Part shown: positions 34,954 to 44,206 of the stretch, one piece after another
How the letters are laid out: each line of letters starts with the position of its first letter
Numbering within the stretch: the stretch's first letter is position 1
Source: Burkholderiales bacterium 67-32
Lineage (GTDB): Bacteria; Pseudomonadota; Gammaproteobacteria; Burkholderiales; Burkholderiaceae_B
Reading direction: 5' to 3'
Assembly: GCA_001898625.1 (NCBI GenBank)
Contig: MKUP01000022.1
Coordinates: 248,001 to 312,000, forward strand
Length of the DNA: 64,000 nucleotides
Notes under the pieces: generated by a model
The model's input: only the letters and a program-made list of their open reading frames with translations
Database searches by the model: none
Told to the model about the DNA's origin: nothing
Program-made: the position numbers and the translations under genes

Positions 34954-35943
34954 ATGACTTTCCTGGCATCCCCCTGGCGCATGGGCCTTGGCGCCGCCTG
35001 CCTGGCGATCGCGGGACCGCTGCTGGCCGGACCGGCCCTGGCGGCTTCCTTTCCCGAGCGGCCGCTCAAGCTCGTCGTTCCCTTTCCGCCGGGCGGCGGA
35101 ACGGATCTGGTCGGCCGCATCGTCGCCGAGAAGATGGGCGAATACTTCCGCAAACCGGTCATCGTCGAGAACCGGCCGGGCGGCGGCACGGTGATCGGCA
35201 CCGACTACGTCGCCAAGAGTCCGCCCGACGGCTATGCCATCGTGATGGGGACCTTCGCCTACGCGGTCAACCCCAGCCTGCAGGAGAAGCTGCCGTATTC
35301 CAACGAGACCTCGCTGGTTTCCGCCGGCATGGTGGCCAAGGCGCCGAACGTGCTGGTGGTGAATCCGCAGCGCCCCTACAAGACGGTGGCCGAACTGATC
35401 GCCTACGCGAAGGCCAATCCCGGGAAGATCAACTACGGGTCCAACGGCAACGGGACTTCCGCGCACCTGGCGGGCGCGCTGTTCGCGACGCTGTCCGGGA
35501 CGGAGCTGACGCACGTGCCCTACAAGGGCGCGGCGCCCGCGCTGAACGATCTGATCGGCGGGCAGATCGACGTCATCTTCTCGACCATTCCCGGCGCCCT
35601 GAGCTACATCAAGGCGGGCAAGCTGCGGGCGCTGGCCGTGACCTCGGCCGACCGGTCGGCGGTGCTGCCGGACCTGCCCACCGTGGCCGAGGCCGGGGTG
35701 GCGGGGTACGACGCCCAGGCCTGGTACGGCTTCCTCGTTCCAGCCGGCACGCCGGCGCCGGTCATCGACAGCCTGAACCGGGCGATCAACCATGCCGCCG
35801 AGACGCCGACGTTCCAACGGCTGGTGAAAGAAGAAGGCCTGATCAAGGTGACGGGCGATCCGGGGTCGATGGACCGCTACGTGCGCGCCGAGGAGAACCG
35901 CTGGCGCAAGATCGTCCAGGACGCCGGCCTGCAACCGAACTGA
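34954..35943 (+). CDS. Bug-family periplasmic receptor
   Basis: 329 residues from the ATG at 34954 with GGAG upstream. The signal peptide ends at GPALAAS (about residue 32). Family marks: [41 protein letters not shown] and LPDLPTVAE. It binds a carboxylate-like solute in the periplasm. It lies 41 bases after the aldolase gene, probably the same transcript. No TctAB permease is nearby. Confidence 0.93.
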   Translation: MTFLASPWRMGLGAACLAIAGPLLAGPALAASFPERPLKLVVPFPPGGGTDLVGRIVAEKMGEYFRKPVIVENRPGGGTVIGTDYVAKSPPDGYAIVMGTFAYAVNPSLQEKLPYSNETSLVSAGMVAKAPNVLVVNPQRPYKTVAELIAYAKANPGKINYGSNGNGTSAHLAGALFATLSGTELTHVPYKGAAPALNDLIGGQIDVIFSTIPGALSYIKAGKLRALAVTSADRSAVLPDLPTVAEAGVAGYDAQAWYGFLVPAGTPAPVIDSLNRAINHAAETPTFQRLVKEEGLIKVTGDPGSMDRYVRAEENRWRKIVQDAGLQPN

Positions 35944-36053
35944 GGCTCGCGCCTCGCGGGGCGGCAGCATGTCCGCCCCGGCAAAAGCACGATATCCTCC
36001 GCTCTTCGGCGTCCCGGTGAATCCGGGACGCACCTCAGCCAGGAGATCGCTTC

Positions 36054-37343
36054 GTGCAAGCAAGGCATTCCCCTCCGACCCGGATCGCATTGCCGGTCGG
36101 CTTCATCGTCGTGCTGGGCATGCTGGCCGGCCTGCCGCCCCTGTCCATCGACATCAGCCTGCCCGGGCTGCCCGCCATCGGCGCCGAACTCGGCGCCACC
36201 GACTCGCAGATGCAGGCGACGCTGGGCGCGTTCATGCTGACCTTCGGGTTCGGCCAACTGGCCTGGGGACCCTTGTCCGATCGCCACGGGCGCCTGCGCG
36301 TCATCCTGCTCGGCCTGGCCGTATACGTGGCGGCGGCCATCGCCTGCACGCTGGCCGCGGACGGCGCGGCGCTGATCGGCTGGCGGGCGGTCCAGGGTTT
36401 CGGCGCATCGGCCGCGTCGGTGGCCGGCATCGCGCTGGTCCGCGATGTCTTTCCCCAACCGCAGCAGCGAGCCACGATCCAGTCCTTCATCGTCGCGGTG
36501 CTGAGCCTGGCGCCCATCGTCGCGCCGCTGATCGGGGCGTTCGTCATCCATGCGGTCGGTTGGCGCGGACTGTTCGCGGTGCTGGCCGGGGCGGGGCTGC
36601 TGCTGGCCGTCATCGTCGGGATCCGCCTGCGGGCGGGTCGCTTGAGCGCGCTCCGGGGCGTGCAGCCCGCCGGTCCCGAGTCCGAAGGTCCCGGAGCCGC
36701 TGCCGGCCCGTCGCCGCGGGAAGGCGCCGGGCGCCCGGCGGGCTATCGCGGCTTTCTTGCGCTGCCCCACGCGGGGGCCCTGTCGTGCGCGCTGGGGGTC
36801 GTGTTCTGCGGCATGTTCGTCTTCATCAGCGGTTCGCCCTTCGTGCTGATCGACGGCATGGGCGTGTCCAGTTCGGTCTATGCGATCGCGTTCGCGCTGG
36901 CCTCGGCGGCGGTGCTGGCGGGATCGCTGACGACCGCGCGTCTCTCACAGCGCGGCGTGCCGCCCCAGCGCGTGCTGTACGCGGGCGTGCGCGGCGCGGC
37001 CTGCGCCGGATTGGCCGCGCTCGCGGTCGGACTCGCGCTGCGCGGCGCGCACGGGCAGTGGTGGGAGATCGCCGTCTTCGTCGTGGCGATGGCGGCCAGT
37101 CTTTTCTTCGGCGGCTTCATCATGCCGACCCTCTTCGCGCTGGGATTGCAGGATGCGGGCGCGATGGCGGGCGTGGGCGCGGCGGTGCTGGGCGCATCGC
37201 AAATGCTGGGCGGCGCGCTGGGCAGCACGGCGGTGGGCGTGCTGCCGGTCGCGCCCGTCGTCGCGGTGGGAATGCTTGCCGCGCTGTGCGGCGTGGCGGT
37301 ATGGATCATCGCTCGCGTGACGTTCGGTCGGACGTCGCCGTGA
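36054..37343 (+). CDS. MFS drug exporter, Bcr/CflA type
   Basis: 429 residues from a GTG with AGGAG upstream. Twelve hydrophobic helices; motif A is seen as GPLSDRHGRLRV near residue 77, and the Bcr/CflA opening (LPPLSIDISLPGLPAI) is typical. A low-complexity loop (about 205-230) separates the two halves. It exports drugs or metabolites by proton antiport. No regulator is adjacent. Confidence 0.88.
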   Translation: MQARHSPPTRIALPVGFIVVLGMLAGLPPLSIDISLPGLPAIGAELGATDSQMQATLGAFMLTFGFGQLAWGPLSDRHGRLRVILLGLAVYVAAAIACTLAADGAALIGWRAVQGFGASAASVAGIALVRDVFPQPQQRATIQSFIVAVLSLAPIVAPLIGAFVIHAVGWRGLFAVLAGAGLLLAVIVGIRLRAGRLSALRGVQPAGPESEGPGAAAGPSPREGAGRPAGYRGFLALPHAGALSCALGVVFCGMFVFISGSPFVLIDGMGVSSSVYAIAFALASAAVLAGSLTTARLSQRGVPPQRVLYAGVRGAACAGLAALAVGLALRGAHGQWWEIAVFVVAMAASLFFGGFIMPTLFALGLQDAGAMAGVGAAVLGASQMLGGALGSTAVGVLPVAPVVAVGMLAALCGVAVWIIARVTFGRTSP

Positions 37344-37420
37344 CGATTCTGCACGATGCGATGACGTGACATGACGCGTGGTGCCAACGCAAAAATTTTC
37401 GTCGTTGGTGCCTAAAAGGG

Positions 37421-37449
37421 TTGACATTGCATTGAGCACCATTAACACT
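37421..37449 (+). promoter_or_regulatory. probable promoter of the histone H1-like gene
   Basis: A perfect -35 TTGACA (37421-37426) with a weak -10 (TTAACA or AACACT, 37442-37449) lies just before the H1-like gene. Upstream (37380-37412) an imperfect inverted repeat GGTGCCAACG / CGTTGGTGCC flanks an A/T tract and may bind a regulator or a bending protein. Confidence 0.45.
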
Positions 37450-37475
37450 TCGGGCCTCGACTTTTAGAGATTGAT

Positions 37476-37958
37476 ATGGTTAAGAAATCGCAACCCGTTA
37501 AGGCAGCTGCCAAACCGGCAGCCAAGAAGCCGGCCGCGAAGGTCGCCAAGAAAGCTGCTCCGGCCAAGTCCGCCGGCGTGCTGGCGAAGCTCGAAGCCGC
37601 CGCCGTCCGTCTGGGCGATGCCGCCAAGAAGGCGCTCGAGCGTTCGGAGAAGGCCCGCAAGGACGCCGCCCAGCGCGTGAGCCTTTACGAGAAGGCCGTG
37701 AAGGCCGCCGTGAAGGAAGCCAAGGCTGTCGTGGCCGCAGGCGACAAGAAGCCTGCTGCCAAGAAAGCCAAGGCCGCCACGAAGGCCGCCGCTCCGGCCA
37801 AGAAGGCTGCTGCCAAGCCCGTCGCCAAGGCTGCCAAGCCGGCTGCCAAGCCTGCCGCGAAGAAGCCCGCCGCCAAGCGCGTGGCGAAGAAGGCCGTTGC
37901 TCCGGTTGCCGCTCCGGCCGCCGCCGAGCAGCAAGCCGCTTCGGCTCCCGCCGCCTGA
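37476..37958 (+). CDS. histone H1-like Ala/Lys-rich DNA-binding protein
   Basis: 160 residues, almost wholly Lys, Ala, Pro and Val in short repeats (AAKPAAKK, AKKAAAK), very basic, with a central less repetitive helix (LAKLEAAAVRLGDAAKKALE, about residues 33-52). This is the architecture of bacterial H1 homologues such as Bordetella BpH1, which compact DNA. The repeat number varies between strains in such proteins. A strong terminator follows. Expression is probably from the TTGACA promoter upstream. Confidence 0.9.
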   Translation: MVKKSQPVKAAAKPAAKKPAAKVAKKAAPAKSAGVLAKLEAAAVRLGDAAKKALERSEKARKDAAQRVSLYEKAVKAAVKEAKAVVAAGDKKPAAKKAKAATKAAAPAKKAAAKPVAKAAKPAAKPAAKKPAAKRVAKKAVAPVAAPAAAEQQAASAPAA

Positions 37959-37972
37959 TAGGCTGCTGGATG

Positions 37973-38002
37973 AAAAATGCCGCCCCTCGGGGCGGCATTT
38001 TT
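37973..38002. terminator. bidirectional rho-independent terminator
   Basis: AAAAATGCCGCCCC, loop TC, GGGGCGGCATTTTT: a perfect 14-bp stem with an A-tract on one side and eight or more T on the other. It serves the H1-like gene on the plus strand and, by its symmetry, the convergent aldehyde dehydrogenase operon ending at 38019. Confidence 0.92.
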
Positions 38003-38018
38003 TTTGCCTGAGACTACG

Positions 38019-39470
38019 TCAGAACGGATAGTGCCGGGGCGTGGTCTGGACGGTGATCCATCGCAGTTCGGTGAATTCATGGATGCCCGCCTTGCCGCCG
38101 AAGCGGCCGTAGCCGCTGGCCTTGACGCCGCCGAACGGCATCTGCGCTTCGTCGTGCACGGTGGGGCCGTTGATGTGGCAGATGCCGCTCTCGATGCGCT
38201 TGGCCACTTCCATTGCCCGCGCGATATCGCGGCTGAACACGGCCGACGATAGTCCGTACTCGCTGTCGTTGGCTACGCGTATGGCTTCCTCGGTGCCGCT
38301 GACGCGGACGATGCACACCACCGGGCCAAAGGATTCCTCGCCGTAGATTTCCATCGCCGGGGTCACCTTGTCGAGCACGGTGGCCGCCATGATGTTGCCC
38401 TCGATGCTGCCGCCGGCGATGAGCTTGGCACCCTTGGACACCGCGTCGTCGATCAGGCGCCGGATGCGCTGGATGGCCTCCGGCGTCACGACGGCGCCCA
38501 GCACGACGTCGTCGCGGCGGGGATCGCCCGCGGGCAGCGAGGCGGCTTTCGCGGCGAACCTGGCGGCGAAGGCGTCGGCGATGGCGTCGTCCACCACCAG
38601 CCGTTCGGTGGACATGCAGATCTGGCCCTGGTTCATGAAGGCGCCGAAGGCCGCCGCACCGACCGCGGCGTCGAGGTCGGCGTCGTCGAGCACCAGCAGC
38701 GGCGCCTTGCCGCCCAGCTCCAGCAGGACCGGTTTCAGGTGGCGGGCGGCGCTCTGCGCGATGATGCGGCCGACGCGGGTCGAGCCGGTGAAGTTGACCC
38801 GGCGGATCGCCGGATGGGCGATCAGCGCCTCGACCACCGCGGGTGCGTCGTCGGGCGCGTTGGCGACGACGTTGACGGTGCCGGCCGGCAGGCCGGCGTC
38901 GGACAGGGTCCGGGCGATCAGGTGGTGCGTGGCGGGGCAGAGCTCGGACACCTTGAACACGACGGTGTTGCCGCAGGCCAGCGGCATGGCGATCGAGCGC
39001 GTGCCCAGGATGATGGGCGCGTTCCAGGGCGCGATGCCCAGCACCACGCCCACCGGCTGGCGCACGGCCATGGCCAGGCTGCCCGGCACGTCGGAGGGGA
39101 TGACCTCGCCGGCGATCTGCGTCGTCATGGCGGCGGCCTCGCGCAGGATGCCGGCGGCCAGGTGTGCGTTGAAACCGGCCCAGCCGCGCGTGGCGCCGGT
39201 TTCGGCGATCATGCGGGCGATGAATTCCGGCGTGCGTTCTTCCAGCAGGTCGGCCGCGCGGTTCAGCAGGCGCCGCCGCTCGTTCGGGCCCAGCGCGGCC
39301 CAGGCGGGAAAGGCGGCCGCGGCGGCATCGGCGGCGGCGCGGGCATCGGCCACCGTGGCGGCCGATGCCCGTGTGCTGTCGTCGCCGGTGACCGGGTCGC
39401 GGCGCACGAACGTGGCGCCGCCGGTGGCGTCGCGGTCTTCGTTGTCGATCAGGAGCTTGATGTCGAACAT
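38019..39470 (-). CDS. NAD(P)-dependent aldehyde dehydrogenase (vanillin/salicylaldehyde-type)
   Basis: 483 residues, standard ALDH size. Catalytic Cys is in NQGQICMSTERL (near 286) and the general base Glu in LELGGKAPL (near 252); NAD-binding loop FTGSTRVG near 229. The CMSTERL form and the C-terminal HINGPTVHDEAQMPFGGVK are typical of the benzaldehyde/vanillin/salicylaldehyde dehydrogenase branch. It is the last gene of livKHMGF locus 2, 46 bases after livF, suggesting that the imported compound or its product is an aldehyde of aromatic type. Confidence 0.88.
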   Translation of the reverse strand: MFDIKLLIDNEDRDATGGATFVRRDPVTGDDSTRASAATVADARAAADAAAAAFPAWAALGPNERRRLLNRAADLLEERTPEFIARMIAETGATRGWAGFNAHLAAGILREAAAMTTQIAGEVIPSDVPGSLAMAVRQPVGVVLGIAPWNAPIILGTRSIAMPLACGNTVVFKVSELCPATHHLIARTLSDAGLPAGTVNVVANAPDDAPAVVEALIAHPAIRRVNFTGSTRVGRIIAQSAARHLKPVLLELGGKAPLLVLDDADLDAAVGAAAFGAFMNQGQICMSTERLVVDDAIADAFAARFAAKAASLPAGDPRRDDVVLGAVVTPEAIQRIRRLIDDAVSKGAKLIAGGSIEGNIMAATVLDKVTPAMEIYGEESFGPVVCIVRVSGTEEAIRVANDSEYGLSSAVFSRDIARAMEVAKRIESGICHINGPTVHDEAQMPFGGVKASGYGRFGGKAGIHEFTELRWITVQTTPRHYPF

Positions 39471-39516
39471 GGGTAGGACTCCAGTAGTGGCGGCCCCGCG
39501 GCCGCCTTGATTCGTA

Positions 39517-40233
39517 TCAGGCGGTTGCCATGCCGAGGTAGGCTTTCTGCACGGCCGGGTCGTTCATCAGTGCGCCGGCTTCGCCTTCGCCGGCGATGGC
39601 GCCGTTCTCGATCAGGTAGCCGCGCTGGGCGATCGCCAGGCTCAGGCGGGCATTCTGCTCGACCAGCAGGATGCCGACCCCGTCCTGCCGGATGGCGGCC
39701 AGAGATTTGAACAGCTCGGCACTCATCAAGGGGGACAGGCCCAGCGACGGTTCGTCCAGCAGCAGGATTTCCGGCCGAGACATCAGCGCCCGGCCGATGG
39801 CGACCATCTGCTGCTCGCCGCCGCTCATGGTGCGTGCGGTCTGGCCCAGGCGCTCCCCCAGCCGGGGGAACAGGGTCAGCACGCGTTCCAGCGTCGCGGC
39901 CTCGCTTTCCCGGGCGCGGCGCGCATAGGCTCCCAGCCGCAGGTTCTCGCGCACGGTGAGTTCGCCGAAGATGCCACGCCCCTCGGGGACCAGGGCGATG
40001 CCCAGCTCGACGATGCGGTGGGCCGGCGTCGCGGCGATGTCCCGCCCCGACAGGCGCACGACGGCGTGGCCGTCGTGCGGCACGAGGCCGCCCACGGCCT
40101 TGAGCAGCGTGCTCTTGCCGGCGCCGTTGGCGCCCAGCATGACGACGATCTCGCCCGGTCCGACCGACAGCGCGACCTTGCGCAGCGCCGTATGCTTGCC
40201 GTAGGCGACCGACAGGTTGGCGACTTCAAGCAC
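39517..40233 (-). CDS. livF: Liv-type ABC ATPase (locus 2, LivF)
   Basis: 238 residues from a GTG that overlaps the end of livG by 8 bases. Walker A GANGAGKS, signature MSGGEQQMV, Walker B LLLDEPSLGL. Second LivF of the window; it pairs with the adjacent LivG. Confidence 0.93.
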   Translation of the reverse strand: MLEVANLSVAYGKHTALRKVALSVGPGEIVVMLGANGAGKSTLLKAVGGLVPHDGHAVVRLSGRDIAATPAHRIVELGIALVPEGRGIFGELTVRENLRLGAYARRARESEAATLERVLTLFPRLGERLGQTARTMSGGEQQMVAIGRALMSRPEILLLDEPSLGLSPLMSAELFKSLAAIRQDGVGILLVEQNARLSLAIAQRGYLIENGAIAGEGEAGALMNDPAVQKAYLGMATA

Positions 40234-40951
40234 TGGCGTCTCCCAGGTAGGCGCGGATCACTTCCGGATCCGACAGCACGGCGGCGGGCGTGCCCTCGGC
40301 GATCTTGGCGCCGGCGTTCATCACGACGCAGCGGTCGCACAGCGAGTGCACGGCGTCCATGACGTGTTCGACCAGGATGATGCTGATGCCCTCGTCCTTG
40401 AGCGAGCGGACCAGCGCGATGCCTTCGAGCAGTTCGGACGGGTTCAGGCCGGCCAGCCATTCGTCCAGCAGCAGCAGGCGGGGCGACAGGGCCAGGGCGC
40501 GCGCCAGTTCCAGCCGCTTCTGGTCGATGTAGGTCAGCTCTCCGGCCAGTGTCCGGGCATGGCGCGCCAGGCCGACGCGCGCCAGCAGTTCGCCGGCCCT
40601 TGTGGCGGCCCGCGCACCCCACGTCGGTTCGCGCGAGAAGGCCAGGCCCGCCACCACGTTCTCGGTCGCGTCCATGTCGGCCAGCACCCGTACCAACTGG
40701 AAGGTCCGCGCGACGCCCGCGTGCGCCACCTTGTGGGGCGCCTTGCCGGCGATGGGCCGGCCCGCGAGTTCGATGTCTCCGGCATCCGGGGCCAGCGCGC
40801 CCGAGATCAGGTTCATGACCGTGGTCTTGCCCGAGCCGTTTGGCCCCAAGAGGCCGACGATCTCGCCGGCCTCGACCGAGAAGCTCAAGTCGTTGACCGC
40901 GGTCAGGCCGCCGAAGGTTTTCCGCAAGAGGGAGATGCGCAGGCTGTTCAT
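40226..40951 (-). CDS. livG: Liv-type ABC ATPase (locus 2, LivG)
   Basis: 241 residues. Walker A GPNGSGKT near 37, LivG-type signature region GELTYIDQKRLE (no LSGGQ, as in other LivG), Walker B LLLLDEW with Trp where Pro is usual. The Trp is a small oddity, seen directly; activity is expected to persist since the Asp-Glu pair is kept. Overlaps livM by 4 bases. Confidence 0.92.
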   Translation of the reverse strand: MNSLRISLLRKTFGGLTAVNDLSFSVEAGEIVGLLGPNGSGKTTVMNLISGALAPDAGDIELAGRPIAGKAPHKVAHAGVARTFQLVRVLADMDATENVVAGLAFSREPTWGARAATRAGELLARVGLARHARTLAGELTYIDQKRLELARALALSPRLLLLDEWLAGLNPSELLEGIALVRSLKDEGISIILVEHVMDAVHSLCDRCVVMNAGAKIAEGTPAAVLSDPEVIRAYLGDASA

Positions 40952-41895
40952 GACGCCTCCTTGGCGGCGGGAGACGCCGTGCGGTCGGCCTTGCGCAGCC
41001 GCCGGGCGAGGCCGACGACGCCGTTGGGCAGCAGGTAGACGATGATCATGAAGACGGCGCCGAGCAGGATGCTGTAGTGGTTGGGGAAATTCGCGCCCAG
41101 GTATTCGAACAGCAGCGCGAGCGGGATGACGCCCAGCAGCGGGCCGTACAGCCGCTGCACGCCGCCCAGCAGCGCCATGATCAGCACCTGGAACGACATG
41201 ACCGGATTGAACGCGATGGCCGGGTCGATGTAGGTCCAGCGCGGCGCCATGATCGCACCCGACAGCGTCATGAAGACGGCGCTGAGCGCGAACAGCAGCA
41301 CCTTGGCGCGGGTGGTGTCGATGCCGCAGTGGCGGGCCACGGTTTCGTCCGCGCCGATGATGCGCAGCGCGAAGCCCAGGCGGGAGCGGCCCAGCAGCAG
41401 GGTGACCAGGAACAGGACCGCGCCCAGCGCCAGCAGTTGCCAGTAGATCTGTTCCTGGCTGATGTCCAGGAACACATAGCGGCCGATGGAGTTCGACACG
41501 TTCACCTCGTACCAGGTGACCAGTTGGCGGATCAGCTCGGTCAGCCCGAAAGTAAAGATGACGAAATAGACGCCGGCCAGCCTGAGCGTGGACAGGCCGA
41601 CGACGATGGCGACCACCAGCCCGACCAGGGCGGCCGCCGCCAGCACGGCCGGCCAGGGCAGGGCATCGCCCAGGACCGCCACGGTATAGGCGCCGATGCC
41701 GAAGAAGGCGACCGTGGCCAGCGATACATACCGGGTGGGGCCCGAGAACATCGCCCAGGCGGTGGCCAGCACGGCGTAGTTGAGGATGTTGATGGCCAGC
41801 GACAGGCCATAGCCGTCGGCCACCAGGGGCACGCCGGCCAGCACCGCCAGCATGGCGGCGCCCGCGATCAGGGGAGTGCGCAGCGGGGCGTTCAT
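40948..41895 (-). CDS. livM: Liv-type ABC permease (locus 2, LivM)
   Basis: 315 residues from the ATG at 41895, overlapping livH by 4 bases. About nine hydrophobic helices; LivM marks are VAFFGIGAYTVAVLG near 63 and ADETVARHCGIDTTRAK near 192. The C-terminal tail is basic and Ala-rich. Confidence 0.92.
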   Translation of the reverse strand: MNAPLRTPLIAGAAMLAVLAGVPLVADGYGLSLAINILNYAVLATAWAMFSGPTRYVSLATVAFFGIGAYTVAVLGDALPWPAVLAAAALVGLVVAIVVGLSTLRLAGVYFVIFTFGLTELIRQLVTWYEVNVSNSIGRYVFLDISQEQIYWQLLALGAVLFLVTLLLGRSRLGFALRIIGADETVARHCGIDTTRAKVLLFALSAVFMTLSGAIMAPRWTYIDPAIAFNPVMSFQVLIMALLGGVQRLYGPLLGVIPLALLFEYLGANFPNHYSILLGAVFMIIVYLLPNGVVGLARRLRKADRTASPAAKEAS

Positions 41896-42764
41896 CGCGC
41901 GGCCCTCCCGAACAGGCCGGTGGGACGCACCAGCAGCACCAGCAGGAACACGCCGTAGGTCACGGCGATCGTCAGTCCGGGATCGACGTAGGTGGCGATG
42001 AAGGACTCCGCCAGGCCCAGCAGCAGCCCCGCGACCAGCGCGCCCAGGACGTTGCCCACGCCGCCCATGATGATCACGATCAGTGCCTTCATGGTGAAGA
42101 TCACGCCCATGTTGGCGTTGAAGGTCAGGAACATGCTGACCAGCACGCCGCCGCTGGCTGCCAGCGCGCCGCCGGCGGCGAAGGCCAGCGCCGAGGCCCA
42201 GCGTACGTCGATGGCGACCAGGCGCGCGGCCACCGGGTCCACCGCCACCGCCCGGATGGCGGTGCCCAGGCGGGTGCGGGTCAGCGCCAGGTAGAAGCCG
42301 ATGCCGAACACCGCGGCGAAACCCAGGGCGAGCAGCCGGTTCAGGGCCAGCACCGAATCCAGGATGCGCACGGGTTCGTTCAGGTAGGAATAGCTGTAGT
42401 AGTTGCCGCCGAAGGTGATCTGCATCACCCCCTGCACGATGAACAACAGGCCGAAGGTGGCCAGGATGCTGTCCACCTCCAGCGCGGCGCGCGTGCGGGT
42501 GCGCTTGACCAGCGGCGTCAGCAAAAAGCGGTAGACCAGCCAGTTCAGGGCGAAGGCGAGGGGGACGATCAGCAGCAGCCCCCACAGGGGCGTGACCTGG
42601 AGACCGGTCATCAGCAGGTAGGCGCAGAAGGCTGCGGCGACGAGAAACTCGCCATAGGCCAGATTCATGATGCGCGAGACGCCGTACTGCAGGGTGAGCC
42701 CCATGGCGACGAGCGCGTACATGCCTCCCAGCGTGATGCCGGAGAAGAGTGCATCGATGAACAT
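41892..42764 (-). CDS. livH: Liv-type ABC permease (locus 2, LivH)
   Basis: 290 residues from the ATG at 42764; an earlier in-frame ATG (42797) is less likely as the family starts MFIDALFSGITLGGMYAL. Eight hydrophobic helices; loop VDPVAARLVAIDV. It lies 58 bases after the binding-protein gene. Confidence 0.92.
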   Translation of the reverse strand: MFIDALFSGITLGGMYALVAMGLTLQYGVSRIMNLAYGEFLVAAAFCAYLLMTGLQVTPLWGLLLIVPLAFALNWLVYRFLLTPLVKRTRTRAALEVDSILATFGLLFIVQGVMQITFGGNYYSYSYLNEPVRILDSVLALNRLLALGFAAVFGIGFYLALTRTRLGTAIRAVAVDPVAARLVAIDVRWASALAFAAGGALAASGGVLVSMFLTFNANMGVIFTMKALIVIIMGGVGNVLGALVAGLLLGLAESFIATYVDPGLTIAVTYGVFLLVLLVRPTGLFGRAAR

Positions 42765-42822
42765 ACGGGATTCCTGTCGCGCGCCGCCCGGCGCCATGCG
42801 GCCGGGCGGCGCGGGTTGAGGG

Positions 42823-44055
42823 TCAGCGCGCGGCGGCGCCGGCCTGCCAGGCAGACTTGGGGAAGACCAGCTTGGCGGCGCCGGCGTGGCTGGCCGGCTC
42901 GATGCCGACGAACTCGCCGTTCTGCCATTGGCCCAGCGTCAGCATGTTGGGCACCATGTGGTTCTTCAGGTTGATGCGGCCCAGGATGGTCTCGAAGTCC
43001 TCGCTCGCGATCTTGGCCGACACGGCCTTGCGGTCCAGTGTCCCGGCCTTCTCGATGGCCTGTTGCAGCACCTGCAGTCCGGCGTAGGTGACCAGGCTGG
43101 CCCAGCGATCCGGCTCGGCGCCGGTCACTTCCTTGTGGCGCTGGATGTAGGCCTTGACCGCGGGGCTGTTGGCGTCGATGCCCCCCAGGCTGGCCACGCC
43201 CTCGGCGTTCGCGCCGAAGCGGTTCTTGTACAGCGGGAAGGCGGTGCCCACGCCGGTGTAGAACACCTTGGGATTGAAACCCAGCACCCGCGCCTGGTCG
43301 GTGATGGCCATGGTGTCGGGCGGATAGCTGAACGCGATGAAGACGTCGGGATTCAGGTTCTTGGCCTCGTTCACGATAGGCGCGAGGTCCTGCGTGCCGA
43401 CCGGATAGGTCTTGGCGTAGGCCAGCTTGAAGCCCGCCTTCTGGAACGCGGCGCGCGCCGCGGTGGCCAGCTCGATGCCGAAGCCGTCGGCGATCGAGAC
43501 CATGGCGATGGAGTCGCCGATCTTGCCCGCCTTGCGCAGGCTGGCCAACTGGTCGACCAAGGCCTCGGCGTATTGCGAGCCCGTGCCCAGCAGCCAGTAG
43601 CTGTTGGGCCAGCGCTTGGCGAATTCGGGCGCGCGTTCGGTCACGGCCGAGCCCGCCAGCAGCGGATAGCCGTAGCGGTGGAAGGTGGGCGCGACGGCCA
43701 GGTTCATCGCGGTGGACCACGGGGGCAGCAGGAAGTCGACCTTGTCCTGAGTGATGAGGCGCTCGACGGCGCGCACGGCGTCTTCGGAGCTGGAGCGGTC
43801 GTCGTATTCGACGACCTTGATGGGCAGGCGCTTGGCGCCGACCTTCAGGCCGCCCGCCTGATTGACTTCATGGACCCAGAGCTTGTAGTTGGGGATGGTC
43901 GTGATGCCCGCGCCGCCCGCGTTGACACCGGTCTTGGAGATGGCGTAGCCGATGGTGACGGCGTCCTGGGCATGGGCTGGCAGGGCGAGCGAAAACGCCG
44001 ACAAGGCGGTGGCCGCGCCCAGCAGGCGCAGCGACTTCAAGGACGAGGTGAGCAT
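42823..44055 (-). CDS. livK: Liv-type ABC substrate-binding protein (locus 2)
   Basis: 410 residues from the ATG at 44055; the signal peptide ends at LPAHAQDA (about residue 28). The type I periplasmic-binding fold opens with VTIGYAISKTGVNAGGAG. Compared with locus 1 it is longer and more diverged, like receptors for aromatic acids or amides. It heads the operon livKHMGF-aldehyde dehydrogenase and is divergent from an AraC regulator. Confidence 0.9.
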   Translation of the reverse strand: MLTSSLKSLRLLGAATALSAFSLALPAHAQDAVTIGYAISKTGVNAGGAGITTIPNYKLWVHEVNQAGGLKVGAKRLPIKVVEYDDRSSSEDAVRAVERLITQDKVDFLLPPWSTAMNLAVAPTFHRYGYPLLAGSAVTERAPEFAKRWPNSYWLLGTGSQYAEALVDQLASLRKAGKIGDSIAMVSIADGFGIELATAARAAFQKAGFKLAYAKTYPVGTQDLAPIVNEAKNLNPDVFIAFSYPPDTMAITDQARVLGFNPKVFYTGVGTAFPLYKNRFGANAEGVASLGGIDANSPAVKAYIQRHKEVTGAEPDRWASLVTYAGLQVLQQAIEKAGTLDRKAVSAKIASEDFETILGRINLKNHMVPNMLTLGQWQNGEFVGIEPASHAGAAKLVFPKSAWQAGAAAR

Positions 44056-44206
44056 AGTGTGTCTCCCGGTAATTTTGTAACAATCGCGGAGTTTTGTTGT
44101 AGCGACGTACAAATTCTGGCCAGAGGGCACGGCCGTGTAAAGTTGCAGGCATTGATGAAATCGGACGAATACTTGCACTTTTCCGCCCGCCTTCCCGAGG
44201 ACCCGC

